Of a stretch of 64,000 nt of DNA, positions 26,794-35,189 are shown in pieces; within the stretch, counting starts at the first letter, position 1, and the number at the start of each line of letters is the position of its first letter. The notes under the pieces are model-generated. The model was not told where the DNA came from. It saw nothing but the letters and a program-made list of their open reading frames with translations, and searched no databases. This DNA comes from Acidovorax facilis (GTDB taxonomy: Bacteria; Pseudomonadota; Gammaproteobacteria; Burkholderiales; Burkholderiaceae_C). Where the stretch lies: positions 41,830 through 105,829 of the forward strand of contig NZ_JAMXAX010000006.1 in assembly GCF_023913775.1 (NCBI RefSeq), given 5' to 3'. The position numbers and the translations under genes were made by a program.

Positions 26794-27000
26794 TTACGTC
26801 TTATCGGCTTTTCCGCCCTTCGACTGCTGCTGAATCCATTCCGTGATCTCCGCCTTGGAGAACCGCCAAGTCCCGCCGACCTTAAATGCGGGGATCTTCT
26901 TGGCTGCAGCCAGTCTGTAGATCGTCCGCTCCGTGACCTTCAGGAACTCGGCGACCTGTTTGAGGGTGAGGATCTCGCCCTCGCTGGTACTTGTAGGCAT
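26794..27000 (-). CDS. Excisionase/AlpA-like HTH regulator
   Basis: A 68-residue DNA-binding protein of the MerR-like excisionase type: LTLKQVAEFLKVTERTIYRL as the helix-turn-helix, then KKIPAFKVGGTWRFSKAEI as the wing, the standard helix_turn_helix_17 pattern. I start at ATG 27000; a TTG at 27015 is in frame. Neither has a good ribosome-binding site, so leaderless or near-leaderless translation is possible. It is the first gene of the Hsp70 cluster, 15 bases before the GrpE-like gene, and is the likely regulator of this operon. Confidence 0.8.
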   Translation of the reverse strand: MPTSTSEGEILTLKQVAEFLKVTERTIYRLAAAKKIPAFKVGGTWRFSKAEITEWIQQQSKGGKADKT

Positions 27001-27033
27001 GGTGATGATGGCCAATTCAAGTCAAACTATGAC

Positions 27034-27062
27034 AGAATAGTGCAGAATTTTCAGGGCAACAA
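27034..27062 (-). promoter_or_regulatory. Candidate promoter of the Hsp70/AAA+ operon
   Basis: On the minus strand TTGTTG (27057-27062) and TATTCT (27034-27039) are spaced by 17 bases, in an A/T-rich patch unlike the surrounding DNA. Transcription would start near 27027, about 27 bases before the ATG of the regulator gene. Confidence 0.4.
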
Positions 27063-27211
27063 TGACATTCGTCACGGCGGCCACCCTGCTGTGTGCTGCT
27101 TGCATCCTTAAGTGGGCCTGGTTCTCGGACTCCCCTCCCGACGTGATCTACTACCCGCCGCTGGATCAAGAACTGCGGGACAAGGAACGGAAAGCCCGCG
27201 GGCTTTGCTGA
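27062..27211 (+). CDS. Possible 49-residue membrane peptide
   Basis: A short open frame on the strand opposite its neighbours. It starts MTFVTAATLLCAACILKWAW (a hydrophobic segment), then SDSPPDVIYYPPLDQEL and a basic tail. No clear ribosome-binding site is present, and its start overlaps the candidate promoter of the divergent operon. It could be a small membrane peptide or a fortuitous frame. The terminator palindrome at 27191-27206 overlaps its end. Confidence 0.25.
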   Translation: MTFVTAATLLCAACILKWAWFSDSPPDVIYYPPLDQELRDKERKARGLC

Positions 27212-27238
27212 AAAGGAAGCGGCCCCCGAAGGGGCCGC
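27191..27238 (-). terminator. Terminator region after the helicase gene
   Basis: Two stable hairpins follow the helicase stop on the minus strand: GCGGCCCC/GGGGCCGC with a four-base loop (27219-27238), followed by TTCCTTTT, and then the 16-base palindrome AAAGCCCGCGGGCTTT (27191-27206). They separate the replication/accessory operon from the Hsp70 cluster. Confidence 0.6.
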
Positions 27239-27253
27239 CAAGTCCAGCAACGC

Positions 27254-29524
27254 TCAATGCACCAACTGCCGCGCCAGTGCCACCTCCACCGAGTCGCCGT
27301 CCTGGTTGAGGACATCCAACCCGGACTCCGGCACGTCTCCCGACGTGCTCTGGGACACCATGATCTTCTTGGCCATCAGCCCCAGGCAGGTCATCTGCGA
27401 GGAGTTGGCGTAGCCGAGGTAGATCACGCGCACCGGCTGTTTCTGGCCGATGCGCCATGAGCGCCGGGCGGCCTGCTGCAGCGAATACACGTTGTAGCCC
27501 GACTGCATGAACACGATCGTCGGGAACTCCAACAGGTCCAGGCCGGTTTTCACCAGTTCGGGATTGGTGACGAGCACGTCGATGCCGCGGTCCAACTGCT
27601 CGGCGATCCATTCTTCTCGGCGGGAGGCATCCACGCTCGCGCGCAGCACCGCCACCTTGAAGCCTTCCTGCTCCAGCAGCACCTTCAGGCGCGACGTGGT
27701 GTCGCGCGTGCCGGTGTAGACCGTATAGACCAGGGTCTTGCGACCTTCTGCTTTCTCCTGCTTGCAGATTTCGATCAGCTCGCGCTCCTTGGGCATCACC
27801 TCCAGCTCGTTGAACTGAGCCGGGACGAAGGCCAGGGTGTTGCGCGTGCGTGGATGCACCACCGTCTCCGACCGGAAGCAGCAATCCGGCCATGCCAGCA
27901 GCACGTTGAGGACCACACCCAGCAGCGTCGTGTCGCGCTTCGCCAGGGCCTGCTTCAGCTCCGCGGTCAGCCGTCCCGCCAGATCGCGATAGGCCGCGGC
28001 TTGCGCCGTGTCCATCGTGACCTCACGGAACTCCTCGTCGTAGGGCGGCAGCACGTTGCCGCCGATGTCCTTCAACTTGAGGAAGACGGTGAACGGCAGG
28101 ACGCAACGCAGCACGCCCTTCGGACCGAAGCCCGGCGCCTTGACCGTGCGCACCGATACCTTGGTGCCCTTGGCGGTCTTGTGCGCCGTGCCCGTGCTCT
28201 CGGAGTAGATGTCCTTGAGCACGCCGTGATCGCGCATGAACGCCATCGCGGCCGACGTCATGGAACCTTGCTTGGTCGGCCGGTAGCCGTCTTCGATCAT
28301 CCGCCCAGGCAGGGCGCGGAACAGCAGGTGGAACAGGTCGTCGCCGTAGCCGCCCATCAGCGTGCCGGTGAGCAGCAGCGTCTTGCGCGCCTTGGCCGCC
28401 AATACCCCCATGGCCTGGCCCTGTGCGGAGCCACCGTTCTTGTACTCGTGCGCCTCGTCGGCGATGAGCAGGTCGAACGTGCCTTGGGGAAGCTGCCTCT
28501 TGATGAACTCGGACGGCTGGTAGCCGCCCTCGCCGAAGCCGAACTCCATGTTGGCCATCGCACGTTCCATGCGATGGGCTTGCCGGTCCGAGAAGACCAG
28601 CTCGCCGTTGCCATCCATCAGGTTGATGAACTCGTGGATATTGTCCCCGAGCATCGACGCGAGGAAGGCGTCACCGAACTTCTGCATCAGCTTCTGCGCG
28701 GTGACTTCGCCAATGGTTGGAATACGCTTCAGTGCCTTGAGCACGGTTGAGGACTGGTCACTGGCGGACAAGCCTCTGGGACGAATCAGCGTCCACAGCG
28801 GTGCGGCGCAGTGGCTGCACTTGCGGCGGGACTCCTCGGCTTCGAGTTCGACCGGGGTGATCGGCTCGCCGTCGAGATCGGTGATGACATGGCCGCAATC
28901 CGGGCACGCCGCCACGTCGCCGTGGGGCGTGCGATGCGGGGTGAAGACGGGCTTCCAGTGAAAGCCCATCCGCATCCGCACGCGGCCCAGGACGAAGAAC
29001 TCCTGACCCTGCGCCGGTACACCCAACTGCTCGCGCAGCTTCAGCAGCTTGACCAGCGTGTCCGGGCCGTTGAGCACCCAGACCTTGGCGCCGGCCACCG
29101 TCTCCTGGATTTCCCGCCGCCACTTGTAGACCAGATGCGGCGGAGAAAGAACCAAGGTGCGGCGGTAGCCTTCGGCGTTGAGCACGGCGGCGGTGGCAAT
29201 ACCCACCGTCGTCTTGCCGCAGCCCATCTCGCCGTTGACGATCGCGGCGCGCTCGCCACGGTCGACCAGCAGCTCGGTGACGGCATGGACCACATCGGCT
29301 TGCGCCTGGAACAGCTTGCGCTTGAGGGCTGTGAGGATGAGTTGCCGATGCACCCGCACCTGGCCGGTGTAGACCGGGGGATTGGCACGGTTGAGCGAAT
29401 CGAGCAGCTCGTCGCCGAACTCCGACACGAAGTCGGTCAGGCTGATGGCGAGCGGAGAAGATGAGGCTTCGAGCAGGTCGCCCTGCGCGGGCACGTCGGG
29501 AACAGTTTCGAGATCGAGTGACAT
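27254..29524 (-). CDS. SNF2-type DEAH helicase of ICE
   Basis: A 756-residue superfamily 2 helicase/translocase. Motif I is GEMGCGKTT, motif II DEAH (IADEAHEYKNG), motif III LLLTGT, and motif VI QQAARRSWRIGQ, the last typical of SNF2-like enzymes. A zinc-binding insert (CPDCGH and CSHCAA, about residues 218-265) lies between motifs I and II. Such helicases are regularly encoded in the accessory block of ICEs of this class; a role in element maintenance or replication is likely but unproven. The ATG at 29524 is preceded by a structured leader; the longer open frame to 29578 is not used. Confidence 0.82.
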   Translation of the reverse strand: MSLDLETVPDVPAQGDLLEASSSPLAISLTDFVSEFGDELLDSLNRANPPVYTGQVRVHRQLILTALKRKLFQAQADVVHAVTELLVDRGERAAIVNGEMGCGKTTVGIATAAVLNAEGYRRTLVLSPPHLVYKWRREIQETVAGAKVWVLNGPDTLVKLLKLREQLGVPAQGQEFFVLGRVRMRMGFHWKPVFTPHRTPHGDVAACPDCGHVITDLDGEPITPVELEAEESRRKCSHCAAPLWTLIRPRGLSASDQSSTVLKALKRIPTIGEVTAQKLMQKFGDAFLASMLGDNIHEFINLMDGNGELVFSDRQAHRMERAMANMEFGFGEGGYQPSEFIKRQLPQGTFDLLIADEAHEYKNGGSAQGQAMGVLAAKARKTLLLTGTLMGGYGDDLFHLLFRALPGRMIEDGYRPTKQGSMTSAAMAFMRDHGVLKDIYSESTGTAHKTAKGTKVSVRTVKAPGFGPKGVLRCVLPFTVFLKLKDIGGNVLPPYDEEFREVTMDTAQAAAYRDLAGRLTAELKQALAKRDTTLLGVVLNVLLAWPDCCFRSETVVHPRTRNTLAFVPAQFNELEVMPKERELIEICKQEKAEGRKTLVYTVYTGTRDTTSRLKVLLEQEGFKVAVLRASVDASRREEWIAEQLDRGIDVLVTNPELVKTGLDLLEFPTIVFMQSGYNVYSLQQAARRSWRIGQKQPVRVIYLGYANSSQMTCLGLMAKKIMVSQSTSGDVPESGLDVLNQDGDSVEVALARQLVH

Positions 29525-29624
29525 GGTGATGCTCCAATGAAGACGGGGCATGCACCGACCCCTGCGGGGCGATGGCATGCCCCAGGGGTGGGAAGAGAAA
29601 GACGGCCGAGCCGTCAGAGGACGA
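29525..29624 (-). promoter_or_regulatory. Two-tier hairpin leader of the helicase gene
   Basis: An outer stem GGGGCATGC (29545-29553) with GCATGCCCC (29575-29583) encloses a CCCC-TGC-GGGG hairpin (59-69). This is a member of the recurrent leader family of this operon. Confidence 0.55.
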
Positions 29625-29927
29625 TCAGTACTCGGATGACAGCAGCAGCGTGGTGACGCTGCGGTCCCACTCGGTGATGATCCAGAGCTTCAAGGTCGGC
29701 GTGACCTGGTAGGACGAGAACAAGCGGTCTCCGGACTTCAACGCGGCATCGTTGGAACGCCGGTCGCAGTCGTCGAGATCGCCCCAGTCACCACAAAGGT
29801 GGCGGCGCAGATAAGGCACCGGATTGAGCTGGCCCTGCTGGACCAGATCGTTGATGCCGGCGGTCATGACCACTTGCCCGGATGGGAACCGTGGTTGCGA
29901 GACGAGATTGAGAACAGCGAGTGCCAT
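29625..29927 (-). CDS. ICE accessory protein, 100 residues, unknown
   Basis: A soluble protein beginning MALAVLNLVSQPRFPSGQVVMT with a C-terminal beta-rich part (SYQVTPTLKLWIITEWDRSVTTLLL). No family recognised; proteins of this kind occur at this position in related ICEs. The ATG at 29927 has its own two-hairpin leader upstream, and its stop lies about 100 bases before the helicase start, so it is translated independently within the same transcript. Confidence 0.68.
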   Translation of the reverse strand: MALAVLNLVSQPRFPSGQVVMTAGINDLVQQGQLNPVPYLRRHLCGDWGDLDDCDRRSNDAALKSGDRLFSSYQVTPTLKLWIITEWDRSVTTLLLSSEY

Positions 29928-30045
29928 GGTGATTTCTCCTTCAGAAAGAAAAAGAGGCCACGGCACCCCATCGGGGCGACATGACCCCTGTGGGTGGATA
30001 AGGAAGGCGGCGAAGCACTGGCGGCTTGCCGTCAGGGAACAACGA
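29928..30045 (-). promoter_or_regulatory. Two-hairpin leader
   Basis: CCCC-ATC-GGGG (29966-29976) and ACCCCTGTGGGT (29984-29995) form two adjacent small hairpins between the methyltransferase stop and the next ATG, matching the leader family. Confidence 0.5.
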
Positions 30046-31155
30046 TCAGCGGATGGTCAGCACCTCGCCCCGCGTGGCGGAGCCCGGTGTCATGTCCCAG
30101 GCGCGGATGACCGGCACGAACTTGTCGGTGAGGATGCGTGTCTCGGCCACGGAGCCGTCGTCGCGCTCGGTGTACTCCGTCTGGAGAGTCTTCTCCTTAT
30201 GGGTATCACCTTTCACGACGAGCGTTCTGCCGCTCTTCGAGGTCACGACGCCCGAGATCGCGCCCGCAGCCAAGGCCAGAGCGAGATGCCAGTGGGACAA
30301 GGCCCGCGCCGGTGGACGCAGCGACTGCTGCGCGGCCCCCAGGTGGGTGTCGAGCGACGGCCATAGCCCCTGCAGTCGGCCGACTTCATCGGCGAACTGC
30401 TCAGGCTCCATCGTCACGCGATAGAAGTGCTCCGGCTCCGCGGGAGACACTGGGACGGTGTACGGCAGGAACGGCCATTCCACTGGCAGTTCCTCAGCCT
30501 CAGCATCGCCTTGCCCGATCTGCAACAGCAGCCCGCGCACGGCTTTGGCCGAGTCCGACGCCTGGTCGCGCTGGCGAACCCGCCGACCGAAGATCACCAC
30601 CTGCTTGAACTGCGCCTCCACCGCACGGTAGATCCGCAGGTCTGCGAAATGGCGCGTCAGCCATCCGACCAGCTCGGGATCGAGCACGTAGGACGGCACG
30701 ATGAAGATCAGCACACCGCCGTATTGCAGCAGCGGCAAGCTGCGCTGATAGAACAACTTCTCCAGCCGGGCACGGCCTTGGCCCTGATAGCCGATGTTGC
30801 CGTTGACGTCCTTGGAGAGGTCGCCATACGGCGGGTTCAGCCACAACAGGCCGAAGCTCTGCCGGCTGATCAGCGCGTCCATCAGGTCGCCGTGGAGGCA
30901 ACGATCGACCAGTTGCCGGGCGTGGCGGGCACGCTCGGCGTCGTACTCGACGGCATAAGCCGAAACCTGCTCGCGCCCGAGGGCGTGCGCAGCTTCGGCA
31001 ATCGCCACGCCTTCGCCGGCGCAGGGATCGAGGATGGAGAGCGGGCCAGAGGCTGGCGCCAGTGCGGACAACGCCCGTTCCAATGTGGGCTCATCGGTCG
31101 GGAAATAGCCGTTTTTGATGAAGTTGCGCGCAAGGCGCGGGAACATGAGAGCCAT
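30046..31155 (-). CDS. DUF6094-type class I methyltransferase
   Basis: A 369-residue SAM-dependent methyltransferase. Motif I is ILDPCAGEGVAIAEA (about residues 40-55) and motif IV NPPYGD (about 105), the amino-methyltransferase pattern of enzymes acting on adenine in DNA or similar planar amines. The N-terminal KNGYFPTDEP is typical of the DUF6094 group on mobile elements. A target cannot be read from the sequence; epigenetic protection or anti-restriction of the ICE is plausible. The start is the ATG at 31155; the longer frame to 31197 precedes the leader. Confidence 0.8.
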   Translation of the reverse strand: MALMFPRLARNFIKNGYFPTDEPTLERALSALAPASGPLSILDPCAGEGVAIAEAAHALGREQVSAYAVEYDAERARHARQLVDRCLHGDLMDALISRQSFGLLWLNPPYGDLSKDVNGNIGYQGQGRARLEKLFYQRSLPLLQYGGVLIFIVPSYVLDPELVGWLTRHFADLRIYRAVEAQFKQVVIFGRRVRQRDQASDSAKAVRGLLLQIGQGDAEAEELPVEWPFLPYTVPVSPAEPEHFYRVTMEPEQFADEVGRLQGLWPSLDTHLGAAQQSLRPPARALSHWHLALALAAGAISGVVTSKSGRTLVVKGDTHKEKTLQTEYTERDDGSVAETRILTDKFVPVIRAWDMTPGSATRGEVLTIR

Positions 31156-31229
31156 GGGAACCTCCTGGAAGGAAGTGGGATGAAGGAAGACGGGCACGCG
31201 CGCCGCGCATGCCCGTACATGGAGATGAC
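31156..31229 (-). promoter_or_regulatory. Hairpin leader of the methyltransferase gene
   Basis: Arms ACGGGCA (31190-31196) and TGCCCGT (31210-31216) enclose a GC-rich centre, like the outer stem of the helicase leader. Confidence 0.45.
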
Positions 31230-31880
31230 TCAGGCCACGCGCCGAAGCGGTGCGCCGGAAGCCAGCTCGTACCGCGACGCCCCGAGGGTGCCGTTGCGAA
31301 TCAGGTCACCCAGCGCGGTGGTCAGCGCCGGGACGTCGATAGCCAGCCGATGACCTTCCAACGCGCCGATGGCGGATGGCAGGCGGCTCAGCATCGCGCG
31401 GACTTGCAGCAGTTCCAGCACGGTGTCGCGCCAGTGATCGAGCAACGGCAGTGGGCAGGTGTCCTGCACCAGCGTCCACAGCCGATCGGTGCGATGCGAT
31501 GAATCCCTGGGCAGCAGGGCCAGCGCGCTGGCGTTGGCCTTGTCGGGCTTCACGCAGCGGCGGTCGAACAACCACAGGTTGACCATGGAACCGAACAGCG
31601 TGCGCCGGAAGACGCGCGTGGAGCGTTTCTCCAGGTTCTCGACGTTGCCGACGAAGACCGGGATCGATCCGCCCTGTTCGGTGATGACGTGGAACTGGTC
31701 CAGCCCCTGTTCGTCGCGCCCGAGGGTCAGACGTGCCAGGAACTCCTGGATGGCGGTGTCGCGCGCCCAGATGGAAAGGAACACGAGATTGCCCTGTTCG
31801 TCGCCGACGCAGCCATCGGCCATCAGGTCGGGGCATTCGTCGATGCGGTAGAGCGGCTTGGGATCGGAGTGTGCAGGCAT
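31230..31880 (-). CDS. ICE accessory protein, 216 residues, unknown
   Basis: A soluble protein (MPAHSDPKPLYRIDECPDLMADG at the start) with a beta-rich N-terminal half (NLVFLSIWARD, IPVFVGNVENLEKRSTRVFRRTLFG) and a helical C-terminal half. I recognise no family. Start at ATG 31880, behind a two-hairpin leader. It belongs to the block of single-leader genes between the helicase and topB, typical ICE accessory genes. Confidence 0.65.
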   Translation of the reverse strand: MPAHSDPKPLYRIDECPDLMADGCVGDEQGNLVFLSIWARDTAIQEFLARLTLGRDEQGLDQFHVITEQGGSIPVFVGNVENLEKRSTRVFRRTLFGSMVNLWLFDRRCVKPDKANASALALLPRDSSHRTDRLWTLVQDTCPLPLLDHWRDTVLELLQVRAMLSRLPSAIGALEGHRLAIDVPALTTALGDLIRNGTLGASRYELASGAPLRRVA

Positions 31881-31962
31881 GGTGATGTCCTCTTGGATAA
31901 AAGAAAGGGACAGCACTGCCCGCTGGGGCAAGTACTGCCCCGTGGGGTGGAAAAGGAATGGC
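31881..31962 (-). promoter_or_regulatory. Two-hairpin leader
   Basis: GCCC-GCT-GGGGC (31918-31929) and CCCC-GTG-GGG (31938-31947) form two consecutive hairpins, on the minus strand preceded by CCACCCC as in the other members. Confidence 0.5.
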
Positions 31963-32223
31963 TCAGTCCGGCTTGAACTGCCGCGTGGCCGGATTAAAAC
32001 GAAGCGCCTCGTCTGCCTTGCGGATCGGCGTGAAGCCTTCCAGGTAGATGTTGGCCGAGTAGCTGTCGCGGTAGGTCAACGCCTGCCGTGCCTGCTCATC
32101 GGTGAGGCAGTTGGCGATGAAGTGGTCGAGCAGTTCCTCGTCGGGCGAGACGTCGTTGTTGGACAACTGGTCTTCGACGAAGGACAGTAGCGATGCCGGA
32201 AGAGACGCGAGGATGGGGTCCAT
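31963..32223 (-). CDS. ICE accessory protein, 86 residues, unknown
   Basis: A small acidic, largely helical protein (MDPILASLPASLLSFVEDQLSN at its start, then LDHFIANCLTDEQARQAL and GFTPIRKADEAL). ATG 32223 follows AGGAGG. It is only 16 bases after the stop of the DUF6927-like gene and so has no hairpin leader of its own, indicating that the pair is translated together. No family recognised. Confidence 0.65.
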   Translation of the reverse strand: MDPILASLPASLLSFVEDQLSNNDVSPDEELLDHFIANCLTDEQARQALTYRDSYSANIYLEGFTPIRKADEALRFNPATRQFKPD

Positions 32224-32239
32224 CGTGAGCCTCCTGGGA

Positions 32240-32638
32240 TCAGGCCGACACCGGCGTAGCCGGTAGGGTCGGCGTGCGACGACGCGCGTGGTAGGCGCGC
32301 ACGCCTTCGCGCCACTGGGGGGACTGCTCGGGCGCCATCGCCAGATAGCTGAGCGGGCACGAGTAGTAGTACGGGTGCATCGACTCATCCATCGGCTTGT
32401 AGCCCCATTCATTGCCGGAACCCTCCAGCAGGTCGCAGCGGATGTAGTGATAGGAGTCGCCAATGCCGAGGCCCGGCTTGATGCCTTCCTGCTTGGCGGT
32501 GATGCGCACGACGGACCACAGCACGTTGCCGCGCAAGGTGTGTGCGACGGTCTCCGCGCGAAGCTGCTCGTTGTCGCGGGGTTCGATCAGCTCCTGGATC
32601 AGTTGATGGCGGGATTGCCTTGAGAAATACCAGCCCAT
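32240..32638 (-). CDS. DUF6927-like ICE protein
   Basis: A 132-residue soluble protein starting MGWYFSRQSRHQLIQELI, which I associate with DUF6927, a family on conjugative elements. A GNVLWSVVRI strand and IRCDLLEGSGNEWGYKPMDESM suggest an alpha/beta fold. Function unknown. Start at ATG 32638; the open frame further upstream crosses the leader hairpins. It is followed closely by the 86-residue gene. Confidence 0.65.
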   Translation of the reverse strand: MGWYFSRQSRHQLIQELIEPRDNEQLRAETVAHTLRGNVLWSVVRITAKQEGIKPGLGIGDSYHYIRCDLLEGSGNEWGYKPMDESMHPYYYSCPLSYLAMAPEQSPQWREGVRAYHARRRTPTLPATPVSA

Positions 32639-32727
32639 GAGAGTTCTCCTTGAAGAAAGAGCCGGAGTCCTCCCCATCGGGGAAGAACCCCGGCGGGTGG
32701 TGGCTGGCCGCTTGCGCGGCGGATGGA
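32639..32727 (-). promoter_or_regulatory. Two-hairpin leader
   Basis: TCCCC-ATC-GGGGA (32671-32683) and ACCC-CGGC-GGGT (32687-32698) stand between the DUF3275 stop and the next ATG. This is one of the clearest members of the leader family. Confidence 0.55.
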
Positions 32728-33342
32728 TCAGGCGGTGGCGAGGTGCCAGTCCTGAGACAACGGGGCGAACGAATAACCCAGCACCCCGAGGCGGTCGCGC
32801 TGCTGACGCAGGACACGACGATCCACGGTCGGATCGAGCTTGACGCTGTCGCCCAGCGGCCAAAGCGCGCCGAACAGTGCGGTGTCGTCTTCCTCGGCCG
32901 AGGCTTCGAGAGACGGCTTGGCTGCTTTCTCCGTGCCGAACGGCGTGGTATCGACCAGCGGATCGCGGGTCTTGCGACCCTTCGCCTTGGCAGGTGCCGG
33001 GGCTGCGACAGGCACAGGTGCCTGCGCCTCTTCGTCGATCGGATCGACTTCCTGCGGACTCAGCCGACGGGCTTCGTCACGGCTCAGGGGATCGATGCTG
33101 GACAAGGTCATACCGCCCAGGTGGGCGCGAATCTCGATCACCATCCGCCCACTGGTGTTGTAGGTGGAGGGTCGGATCTCGGTGATGATGAAGTCGCCGT
33201 CGTACTTGCCTTCGGCGTACTGGTCGAGTTCGGCATTCTTGATGACGAATTCGCCGATGGAAGTCGCCAGACGGCCGACGTTGAAGTCGCCGTTGCGACC
33301 GTGGATGGTCTTGATGGCCAGTTGGCCTGGAACATTGATCAT
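32728..33342 (-). CDS. DUF3275 ICE protein
   Basis: A 204-residue protein matching DUF3275 in its N-terminal ~85 residues (INVPGQLAIKTIHGRNGDFNVGRL; EFVIKNAELDQYAEGKYDGDF; RMVIEIRAHLGGM), a beta-rich domain found on ICEs. A charged Ala/Pro linker leads to a conserved C-terminal segment with LFGALWPLGDSVKLDPTVDR. Function unknown; it is usually encoded beside the DUF3577 replication protein, as here. Confidence 0.8.
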   Translation of the reverse strand: MINVPGQLAIKTIHGRNGDFNVGRLATSIGEFVIKNAELDQYAEGKYDGDFIITEIRPSTYNTSGRMVIEIRAHLGGMTLSSIDPLSRDEARRLSPQEVDPIDEEAQAPVPVAAPAPAKAKGRKTRDPLVDTTPFGTEKAAKPSLEASAEEDDTALFGALWPLGDSVKLDPTVDRRVLRQQRDRLGVLGYSFAPLSQDWHLATA

Positions 33343-33458
33343 GGATAGCTCCTTTCGACGAATGAGCGATCGCGTGCCGCCGGAGCCGAAGCGCAAGCGG
33401 TGCTCGATCGAAGGGGAAGAAAACAAGGCCCCGGTGCATGCGCATGGGGCCTTGCAGA

Positions 33459-33995
33459 TCAGAACGACTCGGCCAGGGCCGGCGCGTCAGCGGGTGCATC
33501 GGCGTCGTCATTGGCGGCGGCTTCGGATGCGGGCGCGTCCTGGGCTGCCGACGCGCTGGAGGGTGCTGGTGCATCCTCGCTCGCCGCGTCATCGGTCGTC
33601 TTGGGCTCGGCCTTGTAGACCATCTCGCCATCAATCTTGATCCAGCTCACGAAGAGCAGGCGGGCCTTCAGGCTGACGCCCTGCTGGCCGGCATTCTTCC
33701 CCTTGGAGTAGGTGAAGATGTCGGTCCACAGGTCGCCGAGGCGGAAGCCAATCAGCACCTTGCGTTCGGCCTTGACGGCCTCTTCGCAACGGCGGACCAG
33801 ATGCTGAGCTTCGCTGCCGGACACCCGCACGTCGAAACGGCGGTACTCGGGAGCGTTGCTCGGACCATTGAGCGCTGCGATGTCGCAGGCCAGGAACGGC
33901 TCACCTTTCTTGGGCTTCACTTCGCGGATGCGATTGAGATACCCGAGGCCAGTGATGTGCAGGTCGAAGAACGATTTTTCGGATGAAGTGGTCAT
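33459..33995 (-). CDS. STY4534-type ICE replication protein (DUF3577)
   Basis: A 178-residue protein with an OB-like N-terminal domain: FFDLHITGLGYLNRIREV, FLACDIAALNGPSNAPEYRRFDVRVSG, KVLIGFRLGDLWTDIFTY. It is followed by a low-complexity Ala/Asp/Glu tail. It matches the STY4534/DUF3577 family annotated as ICE replication proteins; single-strand DNA binding is plausible from the fold. The ATG at 33995 is followed upstream by a hairpin leader and, further up, by a copy of the larger structured repeat. Confidence 0.8.
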   Translation of the reverse strand: MTTSSEKSFFDLHITGLGYLNRIREVKPKKGEPFLACDIAALNGPSNAPEYRRFDVRVSGSEAQHLVRRCEEAVKAERKVLIGFRLGDLWTDIFTYSKGKNAGQQGVSLKARLLFVSWIKIDGEMVYKAEPKTTDDAASEDAPAPSSASAAQDAPASEAAANDDADAPADAPALAESF

Positions 33996-34100
33996 GGTGA
34001 ATCTCCAGACTTGAGGACAAGAAAAGCGGAGACACACCGACCCTGGCGGGGAGGTGTGGAAACCCCCGCGCGGGTTATGGATCGTGAGACCTGGGAACAA
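33996..34100 (-). promoter_or_regulatory. Two-hairpin leader of the DUF3577 gene
   Basis: ACACC (34034-34038)/GGTGT (34053-34057) encloses CCC-TGGC-GGGG, next to AACCC-CCGCG-CGGGTT (34061-34076). Confidence 0.5.
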
Positions 34101-34179
34101 CTACCGTGGCATCTCCATCGATGACTCGATGGACGTTCGCGCTATGGATGCCGAGAGCGAACTGGGGTGATCAACGCGG

Positions 34180-34254
34180 CCGGAACCGCGTCGTAGCCTT
34201 GAAGACCTTGGCTACCTGGGCATGCTGCTGACGGGTGTCAGCGGAACATGGCAG
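34180..34254 (-). ncRNA. Structured intergenic repeat, copy 1
   Basis: Two hairpins: stem GTAGCC (34193-34198)/GGCTAC (34210-34215) and stem GCTGAC (34227-34232)/GTCAGC (34237-34242), joined by CTGGGCATGCT and followed by GGAACATGG. The same architecture recurs at 35301 and 38278. It may be a cis-acting element or small RNA of the operon. The rest of the 393-bp gap 33996-34388 holds the hairpin leader and nothing else I can identify. Confidence 0.6.
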
Positions 34255-34388
34255 CAGCGTGGCTCCTGCAGACGCGGGCCGCCAGAAGGAATCGGCATCA
34301 GCGATGTTCCCGATTGCTCGACGACCGGGGCATGAACCAAAGAAAAGCCCCTCGATCGAGGGGCTGTGAAGGAACACAAGGGTTGGTT

Positions 34389-35189
34389 TCAGTGCTGCAC
34401 GCTGCGCGCCTTGCCGGAGAGCGTTTCCACCCGGATCAGGCGCCAACTGCCGTCATCGATCAAGCGCTCCAGCGTGTCACCGAGATCGTCGAAATAGACT
34501 TCATCGACGCGCTCGATGGATTCACCGTCGCGGTGCAGTTCGACCACGTAGACGTCGCCGCCGCGGTCGTAGCTCACCGTGACCTTGCCGCTGAACTTGC
34601 CGGTCTCGACCGTGAAACGGATGGACGGCGGCGTGGCGATGATGTCGTGCGGCTTGGGGTCGACCAGCGAGAAGTCCCGCGCATTGGCATCAACCAGTAG
34701 GTGGCTGATGTACCGATGACCGTCTGGTGCGGGCAGCTTCTGCAACTGCTGGATCAGTTCGGCCAGTTCCGGGCAGCGTGCCTGTGGCACAGGCAGCTCC
34801 GCGGTGGCGTCGCCCAGAATCACCGACTTGACGGTGTAGGGCCTGCCATCGGCCAGGTACTCCGTCTTCTCCCGGGGTGTGCCGACGCGCTGGCCATCGA
34901 AGTGGCGACGCGCATACGGAATGACTTCCACCTTGCTGCCTTCGGCTGGAACAGCAGTGACCAGATGGCGATCGACCACTGCGAACTGGGCCGGCTTGAC
35001 CTTCACAACGATCGCGTCGTCGGTGACCGCGATCACCTTGCCTTGGAACGGACTGGGATCGGCCGCGAAGCCCAGCATGGTTTTCTGCGGCGTACCGTCG
35101 TAGACGTTGAACTTGAACGACCTGGCATTGCGAGGCACATGGCCTGCGACCAGGGTGGGCATTTGAGAGCGGATGAGAGCGTGGTCCAT
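34389..35189 (-). CDS. ICE accessory protein, 266 residues, unknown
   Basis: A soluble protein rich in short beta strands (ARSFKFNVYDGTPQKTML, KVIAVTDDAIVVKVKPAQFAVVDRHLV, KVTVSYDRGGDVYVVELHRDG), suggesting two beta domains around a central helix (LAELIQQLQKLPAPDG). I recognise no family, though proteins of this type accompany DUF3577 in ICEs. ATG 35189 is preceded by a hairpin leader and the second structured repeat. Confidence 0.68.
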   Translation of the reverse strand: MDHALIRSQMPTLVAGHVPRNARSFKFNVYDGTPQKTMLGFAADPSPFQGKVIAVTDDAIVVKVKPAQFAVVDRHLVTAVPAEGSKVEVIPYARRHFDGQRVGTPREKTEYLADGRPYTVKSVILGDATAELPVPQARCPELAELIQQLQKLPAPDGHRYISHLLVDANARDFSLVDPKPHDIIATPPSIRFTVETGKFSGKVTVSYDRGGDVYVVELHRDGESIERVDEVYFDDLGDTLERLIDDGSWRLIRVETLSGKARSVQH

